From contig JAFAGI010000011.1 of NCBI GenBank assembly GCA_023422835.1, forward strand, positions 79,010 to 143,009: a DNA stretch of 64,000 nt, written 5' to 3'. Numbering within the stretch: the first letter of the stretch is position 1; every line of letters starts with the position of its first letter. The DNA is from Bacteroidota bacterium. GTDB lineage: Bacteria; Bacteroidota; Bacteroidia; Chitinophagales; Chitinophagaceae. Shown here piece after piece: positions 35,354-44,901 of the stretch. The notes below the pieces were generated by a model, which worked only from the letters and a program-made list of their open reading frames with translations, had not been told where the DNA came from and did not search any database. Both the position numbers and the translations under genes were made by a program.

Positions 35354-36790
35354 TTATTTTTTTGATTTTAAGAAGATAAAGCCGCCGATCGCCAGCGCTG
35401 CTACCAGTATTATCCACCACGGAAAGCCAGAAGATGCACTGTTTTCCCCACCTCCGGCTGCATTTTTACTTATTTTTATATTTACTGAAAATTGTTCTTT
35501 ACCGTCGTAGGCATTGTTGTAGGCCTGTGAAATTCCCTCGGCAAGGTATTTAAAGCCGAAAGTCTGGGTTTGTTGTACACTATCCAGCGGGTCGGCATCG
35601 TTAAGGGTAGATGTTTTGCTGATCCAGCCCGGCAGGTTGGCTTTTAGCTTTACGGGTACATCCTGCCTTGGTTTCAGCTCGCTTGTTGCAATGGTGTAGA
35701 TGTGTGTAAAACCTTTAAGGCTTTCATTGGTATCATCGGCTATTTTTTCAATAGATACAATTTCATAGTTTGGAGGCAGTGTATAATTTTTCGCGTCTGT
35801 AATAAAGCTTTCGTCAATCTTTAAAAATTCCAGGTTGGCCACATAAGCGAACTGGAAAATGCCGTCTGTGCCGGCCGCTGCATTTGTCAGGCTCATGCTG
35901 GTAGCGGGTTGTACAATATCAAAATTGCCTTTTTTATGCAGGCGCACCAGCTTGGCTTTGGGTGTGCTTCCGGTAGGTGTGAGCAGGTAGTAGCTATTTT
36001 CGTAACCTGTATAATCTTCAAAATCTGTTTTATCAAGGAAATTATTCAGGCTTTGATTTTTGCCGGTGATCAGTAGATAGTAAGGCCTGCGCACATCTTT
36101 ACCGTTGAGGTCAACCACTTTGGGGCGCTGGCTTTCTATAAAATATCTGCCGTTGAAATTAGAATTCATCTTCACGATAATGGAGGAGAAATCACCTTTC
36201 TTTAATTGCTCTGAAAGGTTCATCACCAGTGAGTTCTTTGCCAGTTCCAGGTATTGTTGTGAGGTGCCCATGCTGTCAGAAAAAATAAAATCAGAGATGA
36301 GTATATTCACATCCTCGGGGTTTGCAGTCACTGTTTTACGGATGATCTCCGGCATGAAAGAAGTCCTGGTGCCGCAGCCGGAATTTTGAAAGCTCTGCGG
36401 ATTCAGGTTCATAAAGAATTGTTGTATGTCAGCAGCAGTTGCTTTTAGTTTCTGCGGGCATATGCTGTTGTTGATGTAATAAATATTCACGTCTTTGGCA
36501 ATACCCCTCGATTTAATATCGGTGATGATGCCCAGCACAGCGTTCTTAAAATCTGAGCCGCTGTTTACATAGCCGTTCATGCTGCCGGAGTTTTCTATAT
36601 AAATATTAAAATTGGCCTTTGTATGTTTTACCGGCTGCTCTTCAACGGCCTCTTCATTAGCGTTGGCAGAAGGTTCCTGGTCATTGCGGGAACCGAAATT
36701 ACCGCTACCGCTTTTACTTTCACAGGAAAACAAAAACACGCAGGAGAGAAGGATGCTACAGAAATAATTCAACGGGAATTTTATTTGCAT
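35354..36790 (-). CDS. vWA-domain lipoprotein with C-terminal membrane helix (first gene of NTPase operon)
   Basis: 478 residues. Lipoprotein signal 1-22 with modified Cys23 (LFSCESK), a flexible Ser/Asn/Glu-rich linker, then a von Willebrand A-type domain (about 60-240). The metal site is visible as IENSGSMNG (Glu66-Ser68-Ser70, where the usual first Asp is Glu), Thr141/Thr143 and ILISDFIFS (Asp167). A C-terminal beta-rich part (TYTLPPNYEIVSIE-like strands) precedes a membrane helix at about 456-475 (FPWWIILVAALAIGGFIFL) and a KSKK tail. A lipid at one end and a helix at the other could tether both membranes or fold back on the inner one. It starts the operon, 151 nt from the divergent channel gene. 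Confidence 0.88.
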   Translation of the reverse strand: MQIKFPLNYFCSILLSCVFLFSCESKSGSGNFGSRNDQEPSANANEEAVEEQPVKHTKANFNIYIENSGSMNGYVNSGSDFKNAVLGIITDIKSRGIAKDVNIYYINNSICPQKLKATAADIQQFFMNLNPQSFQNSGCGTRTSFMPEIIRKTVTANPEDVNILISDFIFSDSMGTSQQYLELAKNSLVMNLSEQLKKGDFSSIIVKMNSNFNGRYFIESQRPKVVDLNGKDVRRPYYLLITGKNQSLNNFLDKTDFEDYTGYENSYYLLTPTGSTPKAKLVRLHKKGNFDIVQPATSMSLTNAAAGTDGIFQFAYVANLEFLKIDESFITDAKNYTLPPNYEIVSIEKIADDTNESLKGFTHIYTIATSELKPRQDVPVKLKANLPGWISKTSTLNDADPLDSVQQTQTFGFKYLAEGISQAYNNAYDGKEQFSVNIKISKNAAGGGENSASSGFPWWIILVAALAIGGFIFLKSKK

Positions 36791-36810
36791 TCAGTCAATT
36801 TTTATCTTTA

Positions 36811-36818
36811 CAAATATA
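36811..36818 (-). promoter_or_regulatory. Candidate -7 box for the NTPase operon
   Basis: On the - strand this is TATATTTG, an exact match to the Bacteroidota TAnnTTTG box, about 20 nt upstream of the vWA start. A matching -33 box is weak. A second TATATTTG on the + strand at 36922-36929 lies just before the channel gene, so the 150-nt space holds divergent promoters. Confidence 0.4.
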
Positions 36819-36940
36819 TTTTTATTTTTTGTATTAAATATTGGTTCCCGCTAATTTAACCTTACATACACACAAACCAGCTATTGCGGCAGGATGTAAA
36901 GCCGGGAAGCATTTAAAAGTTTATATTTGTTTTCATAATT

Positions 36941-38176
36941 ATGATGAAGGAAATAAGAAATATTACCAGGCAGATCGACGGGTGGATCAGGGCTTCATTC
37001 GCCGACAATATAGAGTTGCATTTACAGATTGCGTACAAGGTGTTGCTGGTGTTGCTTGTGTTCCTGCTCCTTGATTTTATTTTCAATAAATTATTCTCTC
37101 CTTTTATTAAAAAGTTTACCAAAAGGTCAGACAACAGGTTTTATGAAATAGCACACAGTGAAAGGGTTTTTTCATCGCTTATTAACTGCCTTTCCATTGG
37201 CATCACGTACCTGTCTATTGACTATGTTTTTTTTGAGGTGCATCCTCAGACGCATAACCTGCTTGACCGTATTGCATTTGCAGCATTAGTGATCGTGGCC
37301 GTAAACCTGTTTTTCAGGGTCTTGAATTCCTTTGAAAAGTATTACCGACTTTCCCTGAACTACAAGGGTACTGCGATGGTAACGGTGTTGCAGTCTGTAA
37401 AATTATTTGCGTATTTCCTGGCTGCCGTTGCGTTGATCATGATTTTATTTGATGTACGGCTGAACACCATCCTCACTACCCTTGGCGCCACTACGGCTAT
37501 ATTTGTACTGGTATTTCGCGATACGATCCTCGGCATTATTTCAGGCTTTAACGTGGCTGCATCCAGGACCATTAAAGTGGGAGACTGGATATCTATACCC
37601 AAATATGACCTGGAAGGTGATGTAACGGAAATAAACCTGCTGACCACGAAAATCACTAATTTCGATAAAACCATTTCAACCATTCCTACCTACGACCTCA
37701 TTACCACCGAAGTAAAAAACATGCAGGTACTGATAGACAGAAATTCACGACGTATCATACGCTCCATTTATTTTAACATCAATTCCTTTAAATTTATGGA
37801 TGAGGAAATGAAAGAAAGATGGATGAAGATAAACCTGATTTCTGAATATCTAAAACTCAAAGAAAACGAGATCAACCAGCAGCGGCTGAACATGCCCAAC
37901 AATGAAATGCTCATCAATGGCATACAGCTTACCAACATCGGTGTTTTCAGGATCTACATTAAAAAATACCTCGAAAATCATCCTTACATAGACCAGGAAA
38001 ATGTATTGGTAGTGCGCCAGCGCGATATTTCAGCAAAAGGCCTGCCATTGGAAATATACTGTTTCACTACGCTGGGGCGTTTTGCAGAATTTGAAAATAT
38101 ACAGGCTGATATTTTTGACCACATCATGGTTGCGGCCAGTCATTTCGACCTCGAGATACTGCAAAGCAAAATTTAA
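36941..38176 (+). CDS. Small-conductance mechanosensitive channel, YbdG type
   Basis: 411 residues with four to five membrane helices and the MscS pore/beta-domain block (VFVLVFRDTILGIISGFNVA, then IKVGDWISIPKYDLEGDVTE and FDKTISTIPTYDLITTEVKN). The IPKYDLEGDV and STIPTYDLI stretch is typical of YbdG rather than MscS itself. Family role: release of solutes when turgor rises. Two in-frame starts (36941, 36944) cannot be told apart. It diverges from the NTPase operon; a functional link is possible but unsupported. Confidence 0.92.
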   Translation: MMKEIRNITRQIDGWIRASFADNIELHLQIAYKVLLVLLVFLLLDFIFNKLFSPFIKKFTKRSDNRFYEIAHSERVFSSLINCLSIGITYLSIDYVFFEVHPQTHNLLDRIAFAALVIVAVNLFFRVLNSFEKYYRLSLNYKGTAMVTVLQSVKLFAYFLAAVALIMILFDVRLNTILTTLGATTAIFVLVFRDTILGIISGFNVAASRTIKVGDWISIPKYDLEGDVTEINLLTTKITNFDKTISTIPTYDLITTEVKNMQVLIDRNSRRIIRSIYFNINSFKFMDEEMKERWMKINLISEYLKLKENEINQQRLNMPNNEMLINGIQLTNIGVFRIYIKKYLENHPYIDQENVLVVRQRDISAKGLPLEIYCFTTLGRFAEFENIQADIFDHIMVAASHFDLEILQSKI

Positions 38177-38191
38177 CTATATACCGTATTG

Positions 38192-38226
38192 TTTGCAGAA
38201 ACATTTGTTTGTTTCGCTTATATTTG
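38192..38226 (+). promoter_or_regulatory. Candidate sucC promoter
   Basis: TTTG at 38192-38195 and TATATTTG at 38219-38226 (TAnnTTTG) with a 23-nt spacer, slightly long; ATG at 38248. Confidence 0.4.
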
Positions 38227-38247
38227 TCCTGCATTTAAAACTAAAAT

Positions 38248-39459
38248 ATGAATTTACACGAATACCAGGCTAAGGAAATTTTGAAGAATTACGGTGTGCC
38301 CGTACAGGAAGGCATTGCTGTAGAAACAGTAGAAGAAGCTGTTGATGCTTACAGGAAAATCAAAGAAGATACCAACAGTAAGTTTGCTGTAATAAAAGCG
38401 CAGATACACGCCGGCGGCCGCGGTAAAGGAAAGATCAAAGGTAGCGAGCAGCGTGGTGTGCAAGTGGTGAAAAGTGAGGAAGAGGCAGCAACTGTTGCTA
38501 AAAATATCTTGGGCAATACACTGGTTACACTACAAACAGGTGAACCAGGTAAGGTGGTGAATAAATTACTGGTAGCTAAAGATGCCTATTACGAAGGTCC
38601 TTCCCAAACAAAAGAATATTATTTATCTGTTCTGGTAGACCGTGCCAAAGGTCAGAACGTGATCATGTACAGCACGGAAGGCGGCATGAATATTGAAGAA
38701 GTGGCGCACAATACGCCTGATAAAATATTTAAGGAATGGGTACACCCGGGCGGCAAATTATTGCCATACCAGGCCAGGAAAATAGCTTTTAACCTGGGGC
38801 TTTCAGGCGATGCTTTTAAAAACTGCGTAAAGTTTGTGACTAACCTCTACAGTGCTTTTGCGGAAACAGATGCCAGCATGCTGGAAATAAATCCTTTGTT
38901 TAAAACTTCAGACGATAAGATTATTGCAGTGGATTGTAAACTGAATATAGATGATAATGCACTGATGCGTCATAAAGATATCGAAGCGCTGCGCGATATT
39001 TCAGAGGAAGACCCTACCGAAGTAGAGGCCGGTAAGTACAACCTGAACTTTGTAAAATTAGATGGTAATGTGGGTTGTATGGTAAATGGCGCCGGGCTGG
39101 CCATGGCTACGATGGACATGATCAAGCTGAGCGGCGGCGATCCGGCCAATTTTCTGGATGTGGGTGGTACAGCCAACGCTGAAACAGTGGAAGCAGGCTT
39201 CAGGATCATCTTAAAAGATCCGAATGTAAAAGCTATACTTATCAATATTTTTGGCGGTATAGTGCGTTGCGACCGCGTTGCAGACGGTGTGATTCAGGCA
39301 TACAGGAAACTGGGCGATATAAATATCCCTATCATTGTACGTTTACAGGGCACCAATGCTGCTGATGCCAAGAAGCTGATCGATGAGAGCGGGCTGAAAG
39401 TGCAGTCAGCCATCTTATTGAGTGAAGCGGCAGAACTAGTGAAGCAAGCTGTAGCTTAA
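38248..39459 (+). CDS. sucC: Succinate-CoA ligase, beta subunit
   Basis: 403 residues, the usual length. ATP-grasp start [32 protein letters not shown] (nucleotide site), [38 protein letters not shown] and [17 protein letters not shown] are the family blocks. It joins succinyl-CoA, ADP (or GDP) and phosphate to succinate, CoA and NTP in the citric acid cycle. The alpha subunit gene sucD is not adjacent, unlike in many bacteria; the next gene is a DUF2911 protein. A short leader follows a Bacteroidota-like promoter. Confidence 0.97.
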   Translation: MNLHEYQAKEILKNYGVPVQEGIAVETVEEAVDAYRKIKEDTNSKFAVIKAQIHAGGRGKGKIKGSEQRGVQVVKSEEEAATVAKNILGNTLVTLQTGEPGKVVNKLLVAKDAYYEGPSQTKEYYLSVLVDRAKGQNVIMYSTEGGMNIEEVAHNTPDKIFKEWVHPGGKLLPYQARKIAFNLGLSGDAFKNCVKFVTNLYSAFAETDASMLEINPLFKTSDDKIIAVDCKLNIDDNALMRHKDIEALRDISEEDPTEVEAGKYNLNFVKLDGNVGCMVNGAGLAMATMDMIKLSGGDPANFLDVGGTANAETVEAGFRIILKDPNVKAILINIFGGIVRCDRVADGVIQAYRKLGDINIPIIVRLQGTNAADAKKLIDESGLKVQSAILLSEAAELVKQAVA

Positions 39460-39485
39460 TTATTCAAAACCAAAATATATAATTT

Positions 39486-40331
39486 ATGAGAAAATCTTCT
39501 GGAATAATGTTTTTTATAGTGGGCATGCTCTTTGTGTGCTCTGCCAACGCGCAGTTGAAAACGCCGCCGGCGAGTTCTTTTCAATCTGTAAAACAATCCT
39601 TTGCCCTGTCGGAGATCAGCGTGGAGTATTCGCGCCCGAATGTGAACAAGCGCACTGTTTACGGGGGGCTGGTACCTTTTGATAAGATATGGCGCACGGG
39701 CGCCAATGCTTCTACGAAGATTACGTTTGGCGAAGATGTAAAGATCAACGGGAAAGACCTTCCGGCCGGAACCTACGCCTTGCTTAGCATACCGGGCAGG
39801 AACAACTGGGAGTTATTGTTTTATTCCGATACCAGGATCGGCGCTAATGTGGCAGCCTACGATAAATCAAAAGAAGTATTGCGTGTAAATGCGAAACCGC
39901 AAAAGATCAACTGGTTCTTCGAGACTTTTACAGTGCTATTTACTGATATAAAGCCAAACTCCCTGAATGTGGACCTGGTATGGGAAAATACCAAAGTATC
40001 TTTCAATGTTAGCGCTGAGATCGATGCACGCATCATGGCCGGCATTCAAGATGCTATGAAGGGAGATAAGCCACCTTACTTCCAGGCGGCGGCCTATTAC
40101 TACGATAATAATAAAGACCTTTTCAAGGCTTTAAACTGGGTAAATGCCGCTGCTACAGAGAATCCCAATGCGTATTGGATACAGGCTTTAAAAGCAAAAA
40201 TAGAATTAAAGAAAGGCGATAAGAAGGCTGCAGCCGTTACCGCGCAAAAAGTGATAGACCTGGCTACAGAAGGTAAAAACAACGACTATGTTGCTATTGG
40301 TAAAGACCTTCTGCAACAGGCAAAGAAATAA
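39486..40331 (+). CDS. DUF2911 family exported protein
   Basis: 281 residues, signal peptide at the N-terminus (IMFFIVGMLFVCSANAQ). The DUF2911 part (about 25-175) is recognised by SVEYSRPNVNKRTVYGGLVPF, IWRTGANASTKITFGEDVKING and PAGTYALLSIPG. The C-terminal part (about 180-281) is helical, like two TPR units (ALNWVNAAATENPNAYWIQALKA). The function of DUF2911 is not known; it is often exported and Bacteroidota-specific. It follows sucC after 26 nt and is probably cotranscribed. Confidence 0.9.
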   Translation: MRKSSGIMFFIVGMLFVCSANAQLKTPPASSFQSVKQSFALSEISVEYSRPNVNKRTVYGGLVPFDKIWRTGANASTKITFGEDVKINGKDLPAGTYALLSIPGRNNWELLFYSDTRIGANVAAYDKSKEVLRVNAKPQKINWFFETFTVLFTDIKPNSLNVDLVWENTKVSFNVSAEIDARIMAGIQDAMKGDKPPYFQAAAYYYDNNKDLFKALNWVNAAATENPNAYWIQALKAKIELKKGDKKAAAVTAQKVIDLATEGKNNDYVAIGKDLLQQAKK

Positions 40332-40353
40332 ATCCAGGCTTACTTTTAAAACA

Positions 40354-40381
40354 CCCTGTTAATCAGCAACGGGGCGTTTTT
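40354..40381. terminator. Bidirectional terminator between convergent genes
   Basis: CCCTGTT (40354-40360) pairs with AACGGGG (40368-40374, one G-T pair) around a 7-nt loop, followed by CGTTTTT on the + strand and preceded by A's that read as T's on the - strand. It overlaps the stop codon of the symporter gene. Confidence 0.7.
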
Positions 40382-42059
40382 GTTTGCGCAGCAGCCCGAT
40401 CAGGAAGGCAAGTAATATCACTAAAGCACAACCCGCTAGGTTTAGCCACAGGAAAGCCGCTAACTCCAGCTTCCACGCAATAATGATCGCTATTTCGGTA
40501 AAAATAGCAGCCCAAAACACTTCCGTACCACCGAGCCTTTTAAAATAAAAGGCAGCGACAAATATGCCGAGAATGGTTCCGTAAAACAGCGAGCCTAAAA
40601 TATTTACAGCTTCTATCAGGTTGCCCACTTCACCCGCAAATAAGGCTACCGCAAGGCAAAAGAGGCCCCAGATCACTGTTGCAGACCTTGAGTAAAACAC
40701 TTCCTGCTTTTCTGTGGCAGGTTTAGCGGAGAAACGTTTTACAAAATCAATATAGGTAGTGGAAGCTAACGAATTCAAGCCTCCTGCAGTGCTGCCCATT
40801 GCTGCCAGGAAAATAATGGCTATAAGTAAACCAACGAGCCCAACAGGTAAATATTGCATGACAAAGGAAAGAAAAACGTAATTGGTATCATTGGTATCCG
40901 CCTGCGCATTGTTTAACTTCATTAAAACAGTTGCCTGTTTTTTTATCTCGTTGGTTTGCGCATCTGCCAGGCGCAGTTCTTCTTTCAATACCTGCACTTC
41001 AGCTACATCTTTGTTTTGGTTAGCAATTACCAATGCTTCCACTTTCTTTTGTTTGGCTGTATGCGCCAGCTCAAACGCCTGCTCTAATTTGGCATACTGC
41101 TGTTGGTAAGAACTGGCTCTGATGGCGTTTACTTCCGTTTTATTGAAAAACAGCGGGGGCGTGTGGAACTGATAAAATGCAAATACCAGAAGGCCGATGA
41201 GTAAAATGCCAAACTGCATAGGAATTTTTACAAGTCCGTTCATAACCAGTCCAAGCCGGCTTTGCCTGATAGATCTTCCTGTAAGGTAGCGCCCCACCTG
41301 TGACTGGTCTGTGCCGAAATAAGATAATTGCAGGAAAAACCCACCGATAATACCGCTCCACACATTGTACCTGTCATTAAGGTCAAGCTCAAAACTGATC
41401 GCATTGGCCTTACCCATTTTTCCTGCAATATGCAGTGCATCGCCAAAGCCTACGTTTGCAGGTAAAAGTTTTACCACCATTACGCCCGCCATTATCAACC
41501 CGGAAAATATAATGATCATCTGCAGCAGCTGCGTATAAGATACTGCTTTGGTGCCGCCGTACACCGTATAAAAAATCACAACCGCGCTGATGGCAATGGT
41601 GGTGTAAGTAATATCTATATTCAATAGGGTAGATAAAACTATGGATGGCGCATAAATAGTGATCCCTGTAGAAATGCCGCGCTGCACTAAAAACAAAAAT
41701 GCCGTAAGGCTCCTGGTTTTTAGATCAAACCTTTTTTCCAAATATTCATATGCTGTGTAAACATTCAGCTTATGAAAGATAGGTACAAAGGTTACACACA
41801 ATACGATCATTGCCAGCGGTAGGCCGAAATAAAACTGGATAAAGCGCATGCCGTCTGAGAATGCCTGGCCCGGCGCAGAAAGAAAAGTTATAGCGCTTGC
41901 CTGGGTTGCCATCACTGACAAACCCACATGATACCAGGGCAGTTGCCGGTCGGCAAGCAGGTAGCCGCTGATGTTGCGCATGTTCCGGCTTTTCCAGATG
42001 CCGTATAATACAATAGCGGTGAGGGTTACAATAAGCACCAGCCAGTTTATCCATCCCAT
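40359..42059 (-). CDS. Sodium:solute symporter
   Basis: 566 residues with about 13 membrane helices and the SSS-family pattern (MATQASAITFLSAPGQAF; VFYTVYGGTKAVSYTQLLQ; GSTAGGLNSLASTTYIDFV). A long charged insertion at about 310-390 (NQNKDVAEVQVLKEELRLAD) lies between two helices. It imports a small organic solute with Na+; the substrate is unknown. Next to a PIG-L deacetylase gene, a pair repeatedly seen in Bacteroidota, so an amino-sugar or peptidoglycan-derived solute is plausible. It is preceded, with a 1-nt overlap, by a small membrane protein gene. Confidence 0.9.
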   Translation of the reverse strand: MGWINWLVLIVTLTAIVLYGIWKSRNMRNISGYLLADRQLPWYHVGLSVMATQASAITFLSAPGQAFSDGMRFIQFYFGLPLAMIVLCVTFVPIFHKLNVYTAYEYLEKRFDLKTRSLTAFLFLVQRGISTGITIYAPSIVLSTLLNIDITYTTIAISAVVIFYTVYGGTKAVSYTQLLQMIIIFSGLIMAGVMVVKLLPANVGFGDALHIAGKMGKANAISFELDLNDRYNVWSGIIGGFFLQLSYFGTDQSQVGRYLTGRSIRQSRLGLVMNGLVKIPMQFGILLIGLLVFAFYQFHTPPLFFNKTEVNAIRASSYQQQYAKLEQAFELAHTAKQKKVEALVIANQNKDVAEVQVLKEELRLADAQTNEIKKQATVLMKLNNAQADTNDTNYVFLSFVMQYLPVGLVGLLIAIIFLAAMGSTAGGLNSLASTTYIDFVKRFSAKPATEKQEVFYSRSATVIWGLFCLAVALFAGEVGNLIEAVNILGSLFYGTILGIFVAAFYFKRLGGTEVFWAAIFTEIAIIIAWKLELAAFLWLNLAGCALVILLAFLIGLLRKQKRPVAD

Positions 42060-42181
42060 CAGCTAAAATGTTCTGTAAAAAAATAAAGCAATACAATAAC
42101 CGCTGCAAGCGTTGCCACGACTAAGAGGTAAACATATTTCCACGAACCTGATGCCGGCGTTTTCTTGTTGTGGTCATGCAT
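42059..42181 (-). CDS. 40-residue single-pass membrane protein, coupled to the symporter
   Basis: Short gene below the usual size cut-off. It reads MHDHNKKTPASGSWKYVYLL and continues with a hydrophobic helix (VVATLAAVIVLLYFF) and TEHFS. Its TGA shares one base with the symporter ATG (ATGA-type overlap), which is strong evidence of translational coupling and of a real gene. The basic N-terminus suggests the N-terminus is cytoplasmic. It may be an accessory subunit of the symporter, as small proteins are for some transporters. Confidence 0.65.
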   Translation of the reverse strand: MHDHNKKTPASGSWKYVYLLVVATLAAVIVLLYFFTEHFS

Positions 42182-42217
42182 GTGTGGTATATTTTAATTT
42201 TAAAAACAATTTGCCAT

Positions 42218-44732
42218 CTATCTTTTCGGTATACTCAGTAAATTTACAAACAGTTTAAATGCTCCTTGGTTGGCGGCAGGCAATTGCCTGAAGAAGGCTA
42301 ATCCCGTATATACAAAGTTGCCTTTGCCATACTCGGCAACAATAATGCTGCCGTTTTCAGGAGCTTCATCTTTATCGTGCATAGACAAAACCGTCCGGTA
42401 ATTTGCATGCATATCCTCTACAAAATATACCCCTCTTTCCTGTACCCAGCCTGCAAAATCCTGTTCGGATATTTTATTGGGATAATTTAAAATGCTGTGC
42501 CCCGGGTTAGTGAAAGTTACTTTGGCATGCTCATCCGTAACACGGTTTCTGGATATGGTAAACGGGTAGGGACCAATCTTTGCCCGCAAAGGCCCAATTC
42601 CTGAGTTGGTGTTGTACTGCACTACCAGGTTGCCGCCGTTCTTTACATATTCCATCAGCTTATTATGATATTGATTCAGTTGCTCATTGATGTTGTAGGC
42701 ACGCACGCCTGTTACTATTGCATCCAACGCGGAAAGATCTTTTTCTGCCAATTGCTGGTTGTCTAAAACAGTTACGCGATAACCCGCCTGTGCGAGCAGC
42801 GCGGCAACCTCATCGCCTGCGCCGGGTATATAGCCGATGTGCATGCCGGTGGTTTTCAGGTGAAAGCGCGCCAGCTTTACGGTAGCATCTTCCAGCATAA
42901 ACTGTGGCGGTATATGCTCGTAGTGTATTCTTTTGATTTGCCTGTTGAAGCTTTTCCCACCTGCCACTGCCGACACTTCCATGGCCGCTTCGCCTTGGAG
43001 GGAGGCAGGATGTACCATTATTTCAAACATTTTTTCATCACCTTTTTTGTTAAGTGTAAATGTTGAATCGCTAAAAAATGCTTTCCAACCGGCGGGTATT
43101 TTAACGGATAATTTCCCGCTTACGTTTGCCTTATTAGCTTTTACAGTTACTTCTGTCTTCTGCGGTTGTTCGCTGGTGAATAACAATAGTTCTTTGCTGA
43201 GGTTCACGGTAACGTCGGGCAATATCTCCAGCGGGCAATATCTCCAGCGGGCGGTATACTTCTCCACGCACAGGATCTACATATTTATACAATACCGGTT
43301 TTGCTATATCGAAAGGCACCCCTTTGATGCTGGTGTGGAAGATCATCATCAGTTCAGGACTTTTTTCCGGCATGCCCAATAATGCAAGATCATCTACCCG
43401 GAACAGATTGTTTTTTACCGGATGCTTCAGCCAATAAGGTTCGCTGGTAGATATCTGCATTCCATAAGCAGGCAGCTCGCTTAACCGCATGGAGTCTTTG
43501 CGCGTAAAGACCTCATTATTTTTTAAATTGTAAAGAATTTTGGAGGTATCTTCTTCGGTAAGCTGCACCGACACATGGTTGTGTGCTAATATCTTTATTT
43601 CTGTTTCAAAATCTTCGTATATGGTCACAATGGAGTCTTTGGCAACCACCTCCATCCATACGCCTGCACAGGCTACGATCAGGTTTTGTACATCCTGTAG
43701 TTTGCTCTGTTTCCATGTGAGCAATTCACGATCGCCGGTATTTACAGCCTTTAATTTCCGGTAAATATGCAGTAAAGCATCCACACTTTTTTGCGGGGCC
43801 AGCACATCAAAATGCATGACGGCTGAGTCTATCAGTTTGTTTAGCTCACCGGTGTGTAAAAAAGGATTCCAGTCAAGCTGCAAATTTTCAAAAATATCTT
43901 TATGAACAATATCGCCTTTAATTTGTTTAAAGTATTCAATACCTGTACCACGTGTGCTTGCAGAGCCAAATCCCTGGCTCTTGTGCATGGAACGGCTTTC
44001 AGCCGCTATTTCGCCATAATATTTTCCCAGTAAAGGATTGAAAATGCCCACATCCAGTTTCAACTGGTCTGCCGACGTAGTATTTCTGCCCCCGAAATTA
44101 AATGTGTTCCAAAACAATCTTTTGGTTTTCCAGGGCTGTACGTATTTTAGTTGCCATTGAAATCGGCCGGGATCTGCTGCTGCCTCAAAAGCCTCTTCGG
44201 CCAGTATTGCTGAAGCTGTGTGGTGTCCGTGGCCGCCTTCGCCGGTTGTAGGGAAGCGCGTAATGATCACATCGGGTTGAAAGCTTCTAATCACCCACAC
44301 CACATCTGACAACACGCTGTCTTTATGCCACTGTTCAAAAGTTTCTGCTGCTGTTTTGGAAAATCCGAAGTCAACTGCACGTGTAAAGTATTGTGAAGCG
44401 CCGTCAATTCTCCTTGCAGCCAGCAGTTCCTGTGTGCGTATGACTCCCAGCGCGGCACCCTGTTCCTTGCCGATCAGGTTTTGGCCACCGTCGCCGCGGG
44501 TGAGCGAGAGGTAGGCCGTGCGCAGCTTCCTTTCGTTTGCCAGGTAAGCGAGTAGCCTGGTATTCTCATCATCGGGATGCGCTGCAATATACAGTACGGC
44601 GCCAACGGTTTTTAATTTCTGCATATCGTGCAATATCGATGCAGAACCATAGTGTACATGGGTTGCCTGTGCGTATGCATGTTGAATGAACAAAACGGAA
44701 ATAAAGAGGAATAAAGTTCTGACCATACTCAA
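42218..44732 (-). pseudogene. PIG-L family deacetylase, frameshifted by a 16-bp tandem duplication
   Basis: Two overlapping frames together make one protein of about 838 residues. The first (44732-43134) has a signal peptide, the zinc motif AHPDDENTRLLAYLA, GDGGQNLIG and GGHGHHTASAI, all typical of LmbE/PIG-L N-acetyl-sugar deacetylases. The second (to 42218) continues as a C-terminal domain of NEW3 and ThuA-like type (LPAGWKAFFSD, VDEHAKVTF-like strands). The break lies at 43217-43248, where GGGCAATATCTCCAGC is repeated twice; removing one copy restores GEVYRPLEILPDVTVNLSKE across the join. The N-terminal deacetylase domain itself is intact and could still work. It is transcribed toward the symporter and small gene. 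Confidence 0.88.
43217..43248. repeat. 16-bp perfect tandem duplication inside PIG-L gene
   Basis: GGGCAATATCTCCAGC occurs at 43217-43232 and again at 43233-43248. Because 16 is not a multiple of 3, the duplication shifts the frame; its sequence can expand or contract by slippage. Confidence 0.95.
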
Positions 44733-44856
44733 AAATAAGGTTTATGCACAGAAAATTCAACCAAATAAGCAGGAGATGTCTAAGTGTTCTAACTTGGGCA
44801 CAAGTGGACGCTTGCGCCAGTGCCAAAAAGTTTAATCATTTTACAACAAAAAAATC

Positions 44857-44890
44857 AGGCTATCACGAAAAATAGCCTAGTTTTTTTATC
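44857..44890 (-). terminator. Terminator after GH92 gene (bidirectional)
   Basis: AGGCTAT (44857-44863) and ATAGCCT (44872-44878) form a perfect 7-bp stem with 8-nt loop. T-rich runs flank both sides, so on the - strand it ends the GH92 transcript (stop at 44902), and it would also work on the + strand. Confidence 0.8.
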
Positions 44891-44901
44891 AGTTTATAAA
44901 A

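Noticed and set aside
42218..43267. Separate second gene after PIG-L
   Set aside because: The start ATG lies in the duplicated, frame-shifted area and the sequence continues the first part exactly; it is one broken gene.
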